A stretch of DNA of 12,407 nt, taken from assembly GCA_031278025.1 (NCBI GenBank), contig JAITLF010000362.1, positions 1 through 12,407 of the forward strand. The letters run 5' to 3'. Positions within the stretch are counted from its first letter, which is position 1, and each line of letters opens with the position of its first letter. The notes beneath the pieces were generated by a model that saw only the letters and a list, made by a program, of their open reading frames with translations, had not been told where the DNA came from and did no database searches. The DNA is from Treponema sp. (GTDB lineage: Bacteria > Spirochaetota > Spirochaetia > Treponematales > Breznakiellaceae). The translations under genes and the position numbers were made by a program. Below are positions 1-6,442 of the stretch, in pieces.

Positions 1-118
1 GTTTTACCGCCCCCTGTAAAAGTTTTATAACCGGTTAAAAAAGTTTTATAACCGGTTAAAAAAGTTTTATAACCGGCTGGAAAAGTTTTATAACCGGCTG
101 GAAAAGTTTTATAACCGG
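1..118. repeat. 21-bp tandem repeat array, six copies
   Basis: The core gttttataaccgg recurs at 22, 43, 64, 85 and 106, exactly 21 bp apart, and a diverged copy occupies 1-21. The copies differ mainly after the core: the first two intact copies continue with ttaaaaaa and contain the palindrome AACCGGTT, the next two with ctggaaaa, and the last runs into unique GC-rich DNA at about 119. The period is a multiple of three, so one plus frame (from position 20) stays open as FYNRL(K/E)K heptapeptides, but it lies just after an in-frame TAA at 17-19. The array ends about 90 bp before the crotonase gene. It may be cut by the window edge. Confidence 0.9.
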
Positions 119-187
119 CCGCGCCGAATTGGGAAGCAGCGATACGGCGGAAAAACGTTCTAAAGGCCTCCCGCGGGCCAAAATTTG

Positions 188-196
188 TGGTATACT
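188..196 (+). promoter_or_regulatory. Possible extended -10 promoter of the enoyl-CoA hydratase gene
   Basis: TG-g-TATACT (188-196) is a good extended -10 element. No convincing -35 is seen 16-18 bp upstream. Transcription would begin near 202-204, only a few bases before the ATG at 206, so the mRNA would be almost leaderless although a GAGG sits at 197-200. An alternative is that the match is accidental and the real promoter lies further upstream, near the repeat array. Confidence 0.35.
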
Positions 197-205
197 GAGG
201 ACCTT

Positions 206-1012
206 ATGAAATACATACGTTATGAATCCAAAGATTTTATTGGAACCCTTACGATTAACCGGCCCGAGGCGCTGAACGCCCTGAACGGGGAAACGCTTGC
301 TGAAATTTCCCAAATCCTGGGGGAAATCACGTCCACCGGCCTGCGGTGTCTTGTCATCACCGGGGGCGGCGAAAAATCCTTTGTGGCCGGCGCGGACATC
401 AGGGAGATGCTGAACCTTATGCCCCAGAACGCGCGGGAATACAGCGAGACGGGCAACAGGCTGATGGACGCCATCGACGATTTTCCCGCGCCGGTTATCG
501 CGGCGGTGAATGGGTATGCCCTGGGGGGCGGCTTTGAGTTAGCCCTGGCCTGTGATATCCGTATGGCTGCGGAAAACGCGGTATTCGCCTTTCCTGAGGT
601 GTCCCTGGGCATTTTGCCCGGTTACGGGGGCATTAAACGCATTGCCGCTCTGATAGGCGCGGCACGGGCCAAGGAGCTGCTTTTCACCGCCCGGCGGGTT
701 ACGGCGGCGGAGGCCCTTTCCCTGGGGATTGTGAACAGCGTCCACCCCCAGGCGGAGCTTATGGGGGAAGTCTTAAAAACCGCCGCCAGGATTGCCGGAA
801 ACGCCCCCCTCGGCGTCGGGAATGTGAAAAAGGCCGCGAACGCCGCCGCCGGCCTTACCGCGCCTGAGTTTACGGAAAGGGAGGCGGCGTTATTTCAGGA
901 ATGTTTTGGAACGCAAGATCAACGGAACGCCATGTCCGCGTTCCTGGAAAAACGAAAACCCGCGCCCTTTACCGGCGCGTGTACCCCCGTAACCATGCCG
1001 GCGGAACTATAA
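206..1012 (+). CDS. Enoyl-CoA hydratase / crotonase family protein
   Basis: A 268-aa protein of normal length for the crotonase superfamily. Enzymes of this family add water across the double bond of a 2-enoyl-CoA, or run the reverse dehydration, in fatty-acid oxidation or butyrate-type fermentation. Visible signatures are the CoA/oxyanion-hole segment SFVAGADIREM (residues 58-68), the GYALGGGFELALACDIR block (103-119) and FPEVSLGILPGYGG (129-142). E111 and E131 sit where the two catalytic glutamates of mitochondrial enoyl-CoA hydratase lie, so hydratase/dehydratase activity is likely. ATG at 206 is chosen over the in-frame TTG at 185 because GAGG precedes it at about 5 nt and the family fold begins directly after it. 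No thiolase or 3-hydroxyacyl-CoA dehydrogenase gene is adjacent, so the pathway cannot be fixed. Substrate chain length is unknown. Confidence 0.92.
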   Translation: MKYIRYESKDFIGTLTINRPEALNALNGETLAEISQILGEITSTGLRCLVITGGGEKSFVAGADIREMLNLMPQNAREYSETGNRLMDAIDDFPAPVIAAVNGYALGGGFELALACDIRMAAENAVFAFPEVSLGILPGYGGIKRIAALIGAARAKELLFTARRVTAAEALSLGIVNSVHPQAELMGEVLKTAARIAGNAPLGVGNVKKAANAAAGLTAPEFTEREAALFQECFGTQDQRNAMSAFLEKRKPAPFTGACTPVTMPAEL

Positions 1013-1017
1013 CGGGC

Positions 1018-1084
1018 GCCCGGTTTCTCCGGGTACCGGAACCGGTACGCTCCGGTGAGGGGGGCCGAAGGCTAACCTCACCGG
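1018..1084 (+). other. Inverted-repeat cluster between crotonase and tRNA-Thr
   Basis: Three possible stems are packed here: CCCGG/CCGGG (1018-1022 with 1029-1033), GTACCGG/CCGGTAC (1033-1039 with 1042-1048) and CCGGTGAGG/CCTCACCGG (1052-1060 with 1076-1084, 15-nt loop). No T-run follows, so this is not a textbook intrinsic terminator. It could still end or protect the crotonase mRNA. The loop text GGGGGGCCGA...GCTAACC resembles the one after the iron operon. Confidence 0.5.
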
Positions 1085-1092
1085 GTAAACGC

Positions 1093-1120
1093 TTGACCTG
1101 GCCCGCTCATTCACGATAGT
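1093..1120 (+). promoter_or_regulatory. Promoter of tRNA-Thr
   Basis: TTGACC (1093-1098) is a 5/6 match to the -35 consensus. After a 16-bp spacer comes GATAGT (1115-1120), a 4/6 match to the -10. The predicted transcription start is about 1127, a few bases before the mature tRNA 5' end at 1132, which is typical for a singly transcribed tRNA. Confidence 0.6.
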
Positions 1121-1131
1121 ATCCCGCCTAT

Positions 1132-1204
1132 GCCATCTTAGCTCAGTCGGTAGAGCACTTGACTTGTAATCATGAGGTCTTCGGTTCGAATCCGAAAGAT
1201 GGCT
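1132..1204 (+). tRNA. tRNA-Thr (anticodon UGU)
   Basis: A complete cloverleaf can be folded by eye: acceptor GCCATCT/AGATGGC (1132-1138 with 1197-1203), D stem GCTC/GAGC, anticodon loop CTTGTAA (1163-1169) with anticodon TGT at 1165-1167, and T stem TTCGG/CCGAA around TTCGAAT. G1-C72 and C2-G71, which are threonine identity pairs in E. coli, are present. The discriminator is T1204 and CCA is not encoded, so it must be added after transcription. The anticodon stem CTTGA/TCATG has a U-U mismatch at 28-42 (1159 with 1173); the rest of the stem pairs. Confidence 0.95.
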
Positions 1205-1332
1205 GTTCCAAACCACTGCGCGTTTATCCCGCCGTTTAGCTCCCTAATGACTTAAAAGACAGCGTTTTGACACAGTCTGCCCCCGCATCTTTTCAAAAAA
1301 GATAAACTCAATTTGTTAGGTTACAAAAAAAA

Positions 1333-1348
1333 TTGTTAATTTTAACAA
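1333..1348. promoter_or_regulatory. Perfect inverted repeat upstream of the iron-operon promoter
   Basis: TTGTTAA-TT-TTAACAA has two perfect 7-bp arms and ends 6 bp before the -35 hexamer at 1355. Its position suits a regulator-binding site. A related TTGTTAGG lies at about 1313-1320 and another at 1396-1403, so the region carries three TTGTTAR half-sites. The regulator is unknown. Confidence 0.5.
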
Positions 1349-1354
1349 ACTCAC

Positions 1355-1384
1355 TTGACATAAGAACCGGCTTGGTGCTAGTTT
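1355..1384 (+). promoter_or_regulatory. Promoter of the iron-uptake operon
   Basis: A perfect -35 TTGACA (1355-1360) is followed, after an 18-bp spacer, by TAGTTT (1379-1384) with an extended TG at 1376-1377. The -10 is weak, which suits a regulated promoter. Start of transcription would be near 1391, giving a leader of about 40 nt before the FTR1 start. A second TTGACA at 1267-1272 has no good -10 partner. Confidence 0.6.
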
Positions 1385-1397
1385 TTCTTCATTCGTT

Positions 1398-1413
1398 GTT
1401 AGGACTTACTAAC
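1398..1413. promoter_or_regulatory. Candidate DtxR/TroR-type operator in the leader
   Basis: GTTAG-N6-CTAAC forms a 5-bp inverted repeat. Read as TTAGG-N5-CTAAC (1399-1413) it matches the corresponding ten positions of the 19-bp DtxR/IdeR consensus (TTAGG at 1-5, CTAAC at 11-15), though the outer right positions do not match. It lies just after the predicted transcription start, where a metal-dependent repressor would block RNA polymerase. Treponemes are known to carry the DtxR-family metalloregulator TroR. That this site binds such a protein is inference. Confidence 0.4.
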
Positions 1414-1431
1414 TAGCTAAGGAGGTTGAAG

Positions 1432-2964
1432 TTGCGTAAAGGAATAGCCGTTCCTGTTTTGGCGTTGTTTTGTTTTTCCCTGATTGCCGCTCCGGTTTTT
1501 GCCGATGCCGGGTTTTGGGAAGGGAAGGAACGGGAATTGCGGCTTGTCTTGAGCGAGGCCTATTACCGCTATGTAGCGGGAGATGCAGCGGGGGCGGCGG
1601 CTCTGGTGGACGCCGCTTTTTCGCAGTACCGGGAAACGGGTTTTGAGGAAGAGGTCAAGACCGTCATTTCCCCGGAACGGGCGCAGAATATAGAAGATTG
1701 GGGCGAGTATGTAAAGGCATCCATGCGGGCCGGCAAGAGCCAGCAGGAGATACGGGAAAATCATAACGAGCTGCTCCGGCTGCTGCGGGTTACCGCGAAC
1801 CGGCTTGATGGGAAACCGGAGCCGGCGGCGGCGGCGCGAAGCTGGACACGAATAGCCAACGAGATGGCGGCGGTTCTGGATACGGCCAATACGCTTTACC
1901 GTTCGGGCGATCAGAAGGGCGCAAAAGATCAGGTGGATGTGGCCTACTTTCAGTTCTACGAAAAAGTGGGATTTGAAAAAATTGTTATGAGCAGGATCTC
2001 CGGCGCCAGGGCTTCCCAGGTTGAGTACCAGTTCAGCGCGGTAAAAAAGTCTATAGCCAACCGGGCGTCCCAGGAGGAGGTTGCGGCGGGGCTTGATACC
2101 CTGGCGAACTACCTTAAAGAGGACGCCGCCCAGCTTGACGGCAAGGAAGAGCTGGCTATCGGGGTTTTCTTAGGCTCCCTCCTCATCATCGTCCGGGAAG
2201 GGTTTGAGGCCATCATCATCGTGGGGGCTATCATCGCCTACCTGCTTAAAAGCGGCAATAAGAAGGGCGTGCGTCCGGTGTACTGGGGTTCCCTGATTGC
2301 CCTGGGGGTAAGCGTCGTCATGGCCTGGATACTGAACCGGATCACCAGCGTTGCCGGGGGGCAGAATCAGGAGATTGTTGAAGGGGCCACCATGTTATTG
2401 GCGGTGGCCGTGCTTTTTTATGTCAGCAACTGGATGGTTTCCAAGGCCGAGGCGGAGGCCTGGTCCGGATATATCGAAGGCAAGGTTAAGGCCTCCATTA
2501 CACGGGGCAGTATGTTTTCCCTGGCCTTTGCCGCATTCCTGGCGGTGTTCCGGGAAGGGGCCGAAACCATCCTCTTTTACCAGGCGCTGCTGGCCAGTAC
2601 CGAAAAATATATCAATATGGTGTGGCTGGGCTTGGGCGTCGGTATCGTTCTGCTGGTTATCATCTATATATTGATTCGGGTTGTAAGCATCCGGCTTCCC
2701 TTAAAACCGTTCTTCCTGGGTACCAGCGTCCTGCTTTTTGTCATGTCCATTACCTTTGTCGGTAACGGGATCAAAGAGCTTCAGGAGGGGAACGTCATTG
2801 GGGTTAGCCCGGTAGCGGGTGTTGCTTCCGTCGATATTTTGGGAATATATCCCACCCTGGAAACGCTTATCCCCCAGGCGGCACTTCTGGCGATTACCGT
2901 GGCTACCTTCGTCATTCAGATTCGCCGGTGGAAGGGAGCCGGCACACGCGGGGCGAATCCGTGA
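1432..2964 (+). CDS. FTR1-family iron permease with duplicated periplasmic domain
   Basis: A 510-aa inner-membrane permease that should move ferric or freshly oxidised iron into the cytoplasm. Residues 1-24 are a signal peptide ending VFA-DA. Residues 38-128 and 148-238 are two copies of one helical domain, about 110 residues apart; compare AYYRYVAGD..GA with TLYRSGDQKGA, and ANRLDGK with AAQLDGK. The FTR1 membrane part follows with about seven helices (242-271, 284-301, 318-335, 361-384, 396-416, 427-446, 481-497). Both iron-handling REXXE motifs are intact: REGFE at 255-259 and REGAE at 374-378. The start is set at TTG 1432 because GGAGG (1421-1425) is 6 nt upstream; the TTG at 1426 directly abuts GGAGG. 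It heads the operon and is followed by P19 after 68 nt, the pairing seen in bacterial FTR1-P19 systems. Confidence 0.93.
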   Translation: MRKGIAVPVLALFCFSLIAAPVFADAGFWEGKERELRLVLSEAYYRYVAGDAAGAAALVDAAFSQYRETGFEEEVKTVISPERAQNIEDWGEYVKASMRAGKSQQEIRENHNELLRLLRVTANRLDGKPEPAAAARSWTRIANEMAAVLDTANTLYRSGDQKGAKDQVDVAYFQFYEKVGFEKIVMSRISGARASQVEYQFSAVKKSIANRASQEEVAAGLDTLANYLKEDAAQLDGKEELAIGVFLGSLLIIVREGFEAIIIVGAIIAYLLKSGNKKGVRPVYWGSLIALGVSVVMAWILNRITSVAGGQNQEIVEGATMLLAVAVLFYVSNWMVSKAEAEAWSGYIEGKVKASITRGSMFSLAFAAFLAVFREGAETILFYQALLASTEKYINMVWLGLGVGIVLLVIIYILIRVVSIRLPLKPFFLGTSVLLFVMSITFVGNGIKELQEGNVIGVSPVAGVASVDILGIYPTLETLIPQAALLAITVATFVIQIRRWKGAGTRGANP

Positions 2965-3032
2965 ACTCCCCGCGGTTTTAGGCACTAACTCAGGCCATTA
3001 GGTCATGAGAATTTTTTATAAGGAGTGGTACT

Positions 3033-3626
3033 ATGAAAATCAGAACACTGATGGTACTTCTTTTAATCGCGCTTTGCGTACCCGTTGCTTTTGCCGGCGG
3101 CGGGAAGCAGAGCGGAACCAGGCCCGCCAGTACGGTAAACCCTGGCGAGGAGGCCGGCTTTGAGGAATTCCCCTTGGGGGACGACTTTGAACTGGGGCCT
3201 CTTAACGTAGCGGGGGTGTTTTTTCAGCCGGTAGATATGCTCCCTGCCGAAGCGGGGCTTCCCGCGTCCCAGGCGGACATGCATATAGAAGCGGATATTT
3301 CCGCCGCTGAAAACGATCTGGGATACGGCGTGGGGGACTTTGTCCCTTACCTGACGGTTCAGTACGAGGTTATTAGATCTACCGGAGAAAAGATTGAAGG
3401 AACCTTCATGCCCATGAACGCCAGCGACGGTCCCCACTACGGCGCCAATATCAAGCTGCCCGGTCCTGGAGGCCCCGGATCATACACGGTGCGGTTCCTC
3501 ATCCAGAACCCCGAAGCTCAAGGGTATGTACTTCATGTGGATCAGGAAACTGGCGTTCCCGGCAGGTTCTGGAGCGCTCCCCTGGTGGCGGAGTGGAATG
3601 TGGACTACGCCGGTCCGGCGTGGTAG
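3033..3626 (+). CDS. P19/Tp34-family periplasmic metal-binding protein
   Basis: A 197-aa secreted protein of the P19 (Campylobacter) / Tp34 (T. pallidum) iron-transport family, which binds copper or iron in the periplasm and works with FTR1. Residues 1-21 form a signal peptide ending AFA-G. The C15 lies inside the hydrophobic core rather than in a good lipobox, so it is probably soluble. Likely metal ligands are H84 and E86 (MHIEAD), M128 and H135 (MPMNASDGPHYGAN) and H168 (YVLHVD). The M-to-H spacing of seven residues equals that of the M88/H95 ligand pair in Campylobacter P19. AAGGAG at 3020-3025 supports ATG 3033. A G/P-rich loop (PGPGGPGS, 143-150) precedes the final strands. The next gene starts 200 nt away, so P19 may be expressed at a different level from the downstream genes. 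Confidence 0.92.
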   Translation: MKIRTLMVLLLIALCVPVAFAGGGKQSGTRPASTVNPGEEAGFEEFPLGDDFELGPLNVAGVFFQPVDMLPAEAGLPASQADMHIEADISAAENDLGYGVGDFVPYLTVQYEVIRSTGEKIEGTFMPMNASDGPHYGANIKLPGPGGPGSYTVRFLIQNPEAQGYVLHVDQETGVPGRFWSAPLVAEWNVDYAGPAW

Positions 3627-3660
3627 GATGATAAAGAAAATCCGACGGGTTTTGTCGTAA

Positions 3661-3686
3661 GGGGATGCGGTTCTTGCCGCATCCCC
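3661..3686 (+). other. Stable RNA hairpin after the P19 gene
   Basis: GGGGATGCGG (3661-3670) pairs perfectly with CCGCATCCCC (3677-3686) around the 6-nt loop ttcttg. No T-run follows, so it is more likely a 3' stabiliser, processing element or pause hairpin than a simple terminator. Its 3' arm can instead pair with ATGCGGC at 3726-3732. Confidence 0.7.
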
Positions 3687-3728
3687 GCTCCCGGCAGAGT
3701 AACCGCGAAGGCGGAGTGTGAGTACATG

Positions 3729-3763
3729 CGGCGGCGTAAAGAACGGTTTGTTTCACGCCGCCG
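3729..3763 (+). other. Second hairpin before the DUF2318 gene
   Basis: CGGCGGCGT (3729-3737) pairs perfectly with ACGCCGCCG (3755-3763), loop 17 nt. The T-rich ttattttt appears only at 3778-3785, too far for a standard intrinsic terminator. The gap 3627-3826 holds no credible gene. Confidence 0.6.
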
Positions 3764-3826
3764 TCTCGCCTGAGCGGTTATTTTTCGCCGGTGTGTTTTT
3801 AGCGGTTCAACAAAGAAAGGGGAAAC

Positions 3827-5104
3827 ATGCTGAGATATCTCATCCAGGTGGTAGAGAACTTGCTGGCCACCGGGATACTGATAGCGTTATTGTGGGCGAT
3901 AGGAGAAAGGCCGGGCAATAAAAGCCGGAGGCGGCAGGCCTTTTGGGGCTGCGCCATTGGTACGGGAGCCGCCCTTGTTATTGCGGTACTGCGGCGGACC
4001 ACGGCCCTTATCAGCCGGGGATTTTTTAATCTGTGGGTGTTATCCTTTGCCATCGTATTTGGGATTCTGTATATTCTTTTTCTGTGGGGAATAGGGCAGA
4101 AACTTTTACGGAAAATACCGTTTCTGAGAAAACGACCTTCTTTGGCCGAAGCCGTCCCCGATTATGGATGCGCCCTCCTGATGGGGGCCCTTCTTTTTTA
4201 TGTCCTTCCGGCCCTATTCCTGTATCCGGCGGAATTTGCCTTAGCCGGGCAAAGTATATTCACTACCGATTTTCTGTTTAAGCTCATCGGGTTTGCCGCC
4301 GGATTGCTGGCGGTTATCCTTACTGCCCTTGCCCTCTATAAGACCGGGAAAGTGGTATCCGCCCGGTTCCTGAAGGTCCTGCTCACCGTCTCCCTTGTAG
4401 TTATTATTTGCAGTCAACTTATCGTCATTATCCAGTTCCTGCTGGCCCGGCGTATCATCCCGATGATCCGCTGGATTTTCAGGCTTATTGTCGTGGCGGT
4501 TAATAATAATATTGTTTTTCTTTACGTGCTGATGGGGATGAGCTTTCTGCTTCCCCTTATCGTATTCATTACCGGGTTAAAGAAGCAGGCGCCGGGGAAG
4601 AACCCTGCCGAAAGCCGGAAGATCCGGGCCGCGCTGAGGATAAATCGGCGCTGGTGCGCTACCGTGGCCCTGGGCTTTGCCTTTGCGGTTACGGCCCTCA
4701 CGGTGATCAAGGCCTATACGCTGCGGGGGGTCGAACTTTCTCCTGCGGAACCCATGACGGTGGCGGGAGAGGAGATCCTTATTCCCATCCCCCAGGTGGA
4801 AGACGGCCATCTTCACCGGTTTGTGTATACCGCCTCGGACGGCACGGAGGTGCGGTTTATCGTGATTAAGAAAAACGCGGTGGCCTATGGGGTGGGGCTT
4901 GATGCCTGCGACATCTGCGGGCCTACCGGGTACTATGAACGGAAGAACCAGGTCATCTGCCGGCTCTGCGATGTGGTGATGAACATCTCCACCATCGGCT
5001 TCAAGGGGGGCTGCAATCCCGTTCCCCTGGCCTATGCCTTGCGGAGCGGGTCCATGGTGATAGAGACAACCAACCTGGAAAACGAAAAAACCAGGTTCAA
5101 ATAG
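3827..5104 (+). CDS. DUF2318 (FtrD-like) polytopic membrane protein with C-terminal cysteine domain
   Basis: A 425-aa protein with about eight membrane helices (around 8-26, 37-57, 66-88, 113-133, 148-171, 182-206, 228-250, 277-296) and a hydrophilic C-terminal domain from about 300. That domain has the family's cysteine pattern: CDIC at 361-364 followed by GPTGYY, CRLCD at 378-382, and GGCNP at 394-398, plus H328 and H330. Such proteins are annotated as Fe-S-containing membrane proteins and correspond to Cj1660 in the Campylobacter FTR1-P19 locus; an electron-transfer or ferric-reduction role is assumed rather than proven. AAAGGGG about 5 nt upstream supports ATG 3827. The next gene begins 12 nt downstream, so it is co-transcribed with the ABC unit. 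Number and topology of helices are by eye. Confidence 0.88.
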   Translation: MLRYLIQVVENLLATGILIALLWAIGERPGNKSRRRQAFWGCAIGTGAALVIAVLRRTTALISRGFFNLWVLSFAIVFGILYILFLWGIGQKLLRKIPFLRKRPSLAEAVPDYGCALLMGALLFYVLPALFLYPAEFALAGQSIFTTDFLFKLIGFAAGLLAVILTALALYKTGKVVSARFLKVLLTVSLVVIICSQLIVIIQFLLARRIIPMIRWIFRLIVVAVNNNIVFLYVLMGMSFLLPLIVFITGLKKQAPGKNPAESRKIRAALRINRRWCATVALGFAFAVTALTVIKAYTLRGVELSPAEPMTVAGEEILIPIPQVEDGHLHRFVYTASDGTEVRFIVIKKNAVAYGVGLDACDICGPTGYYERKNQVICRLCDVVMNISTIGFKGGCNPVPLAYALRSGSMVIETTNLENEKTRFK

Positions 5105-5116
5105 AGGAGAACGGCC

Positions 5117-6436
5117 ATGTTTTGGAGAATGGTTAGGGGGGCCCTTTTCAGGCAAAAAGGGAAGATGCTCATGGTGGCCTTCACGATTGCCCTGGGCGCG
5201 TCCCTGGCGACGGCCATGCTGAATGTGATGCTTGATGTGGGGGATAAGGTAAACCAAGAACTAAAAACCTATGGGGCGAACATCAACGTCCTTCCCCGTG
5301 GGGCCTCTCTTTTGGACGACCTTTACGGGGTAAGTGAAGGCTCCGGAGTGTCGGATAAGTACCTCAACGAGGCGGAACTGGGGAACATCAAAACCATTTT
5401 TTGGGCCTTTAATATTGTCGATTTTACCCCATACCTGAACGCCCGGGCCCGTCTTGTTTCGGCCTCCGGCGGAGGGGAGGTGAAGCTGGTGGGTACCTGG
5501 TTCAACCGCCATTTGGAACTGCCCACCGGCGAATCCTTGGATACGGGGATGCGGAACCTAAAAAGCTGGTGGGATGTGCGGGGCCGTTGGCTCACCGACA
5601 ACGACCTTGGGGCGGTCATGGTTGGGGAGGCGGCGGCGGCGAAATACGGCCTTGATCTGGGGGATACGGTGGCGCTGCACACCAATGTTTCGCAAAACAA
5701 TAGCTTCCGTGTCGGGACGGAGGGCCGGGAATTTACGGTGGCCGGGATCTTCAGCGCCGGCGGCGATGAGGACGGGGAGTTTTACCTTCCCCTGGCACGC
5801 GTTCAGGAGTTGGCGGCCAGGCCGGGTCTGGTAAGCCGGGTGGAGGTGAGCGCCCTTACCACTCCGGACAACGAGCTTTCCCGCAGGGCGGCTCAGGACC
5901 CGAAGAGCCTTTCCGTCAAGGAATGGGAAACATGGTACTGTACCGCCTATGTGAGCGCCATCTGTTATCAGATTGACGAAGTGATACGCGACGCGGTTTC
6001 CAAACCCATTAGGCAGGTGGCGGAGTCCGAAGGGGCCATCCTGGAAAAAACCCAGCTCCTCATGCTCCTCATCACCATCTTGAGTTTAGCCGGTTCGGCC
6101 CTGGGCATATCCAACCTGGTTACTGCCAGCGTGATGGAACGGGCCGCCGAGATAGGGCTGCTCAAGGCGGTGGGGGCCTACGATGCCCCAATCTCCGCCC
6201 TGGTTTTGGCGGAGATCATCATCACCGGCATCATAGGCGGAACGGTGGGCTATTTCGCGGGTCTGGGTTTTGCCCAGATAATCGGTCAATCGGTCTTTGG
6301 CTCCGCCATCGACATCAAACCTATGGTGATCCCCCTGGTGGCGGTGCTGGTGTTCCTAGTAACCCTGGCGGGAAGCGTCCCGTCAATACGGCTCCTCCTC
6401 TCCCTTCGCCCGGCGGAGGTGCTTCATGGCAGGTAG
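5117..6436 (+). CDS. FtsX/MacB-type ABC transporter permease 1
   Basis: A 439-aa permease built like MacB/LolC subunits. It has one N-terminal helix (about 18-38), a large extracytoplasmic core of the MacB periplasmic type (about 40-300), and three C-terminal FtsX helices (about 313-335, 358-387, 403-423). ERAAEIGLLKAVGA (341-354) between the first two of these is the classical FtsX coupling segment that contacts the ATPase. It ends RPAEVLHGR, the usual family tail. GAGGAG at 5105-5110 supports ATG 5117. Two cysteines (C275, C283) lie near the end of the periplasmic core and could form a disulfide. It should pair with the next permease as a heterodimer driven by the ATPase at 7583. The transported substrate is unknown; ABC units of this type accompany FTR1-P19 systems. 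Confidence 0.9.
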   Translation: MFWRMVRGALFRQKGKMLMVAFTIALGASLATAMLNVMLDVGDKVNQELKTYGANINVLPRGASLLDDLYGVSEGSGVSDKYLNEAELGNIKTIFWAFNIVDFTPYLNARARLVSASGGGEVKLVGTWFNRHLELPTGESLDTGMRNLKSWWDVRGRWLTDNDLGAVMVGEAAAAKYGLDLGDTVALHTNVSQNNSFRVGTEGREFTVAGIFSAGGDEDGEFYLPLARVQELAARPGLVSRVEVSALTTPDNELSRRAAQDPKSLSVKEWETWYCTAYVSAICYQIDEVIRDAVSKPIRQVAESEGAILEKTQLLMLLITILSLAGSALGISNLVTASVMERAAEIGLLKAVGAYDAPISALVLAEIIITGIIGGTVGYFAGLGFAQIIGQSVFGSAIDIKPMVIPLVAVLVFLVTLAGSVPSIRLLLSLRPAEVLHGR

Positions 6437-6442
6437 GCGGGC

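Noticed and set aside
1..118. CRISPR array
   Set aside because: The 21-bp units abut directly with no unique spacers, and no cas genes are present.
60..209. Plus-strand frame through the repeats (SFITGW units) whose TGA overlaps the crotonase ATG
   Set aside because: It has no ATG or GTG start, no ribosome-binding site, and stops in the first repeat copies; openness follows from the repeat period.
56..313. Minus-strand 85-aa ORF ending in PVIKLFQ heptapeptide repeats
   Set aside because: It is a product of the 21-bp tandem repeat and lies antisense to the crotonase start; it has no ribosome-binding site or recognisable domain.
1333..1348. Classical Fur box
   Set aside because: TTGTTAATTTTAACAA lacks the GATAAT-type hexamers of the Fur consensus; a different regulator is more likely.
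3718..3921. 67-aa plus-strand ORF starting in the P19-DUF2318 gap
   Set aside because: It starts at GTG without a ribosome-binding site, runs through the second hairpin and overlaps the DUF2318 start out of frame.
4577..5257. 226-aa minus-strand ORF opposite the DUF2318 gene
   Set aside because: It is antisense to a well-supported membrane protein with conserved cysteines; its His/Pro/Arg/Gly-rich composition is typical of a shadow frame in GC-rich DNA.
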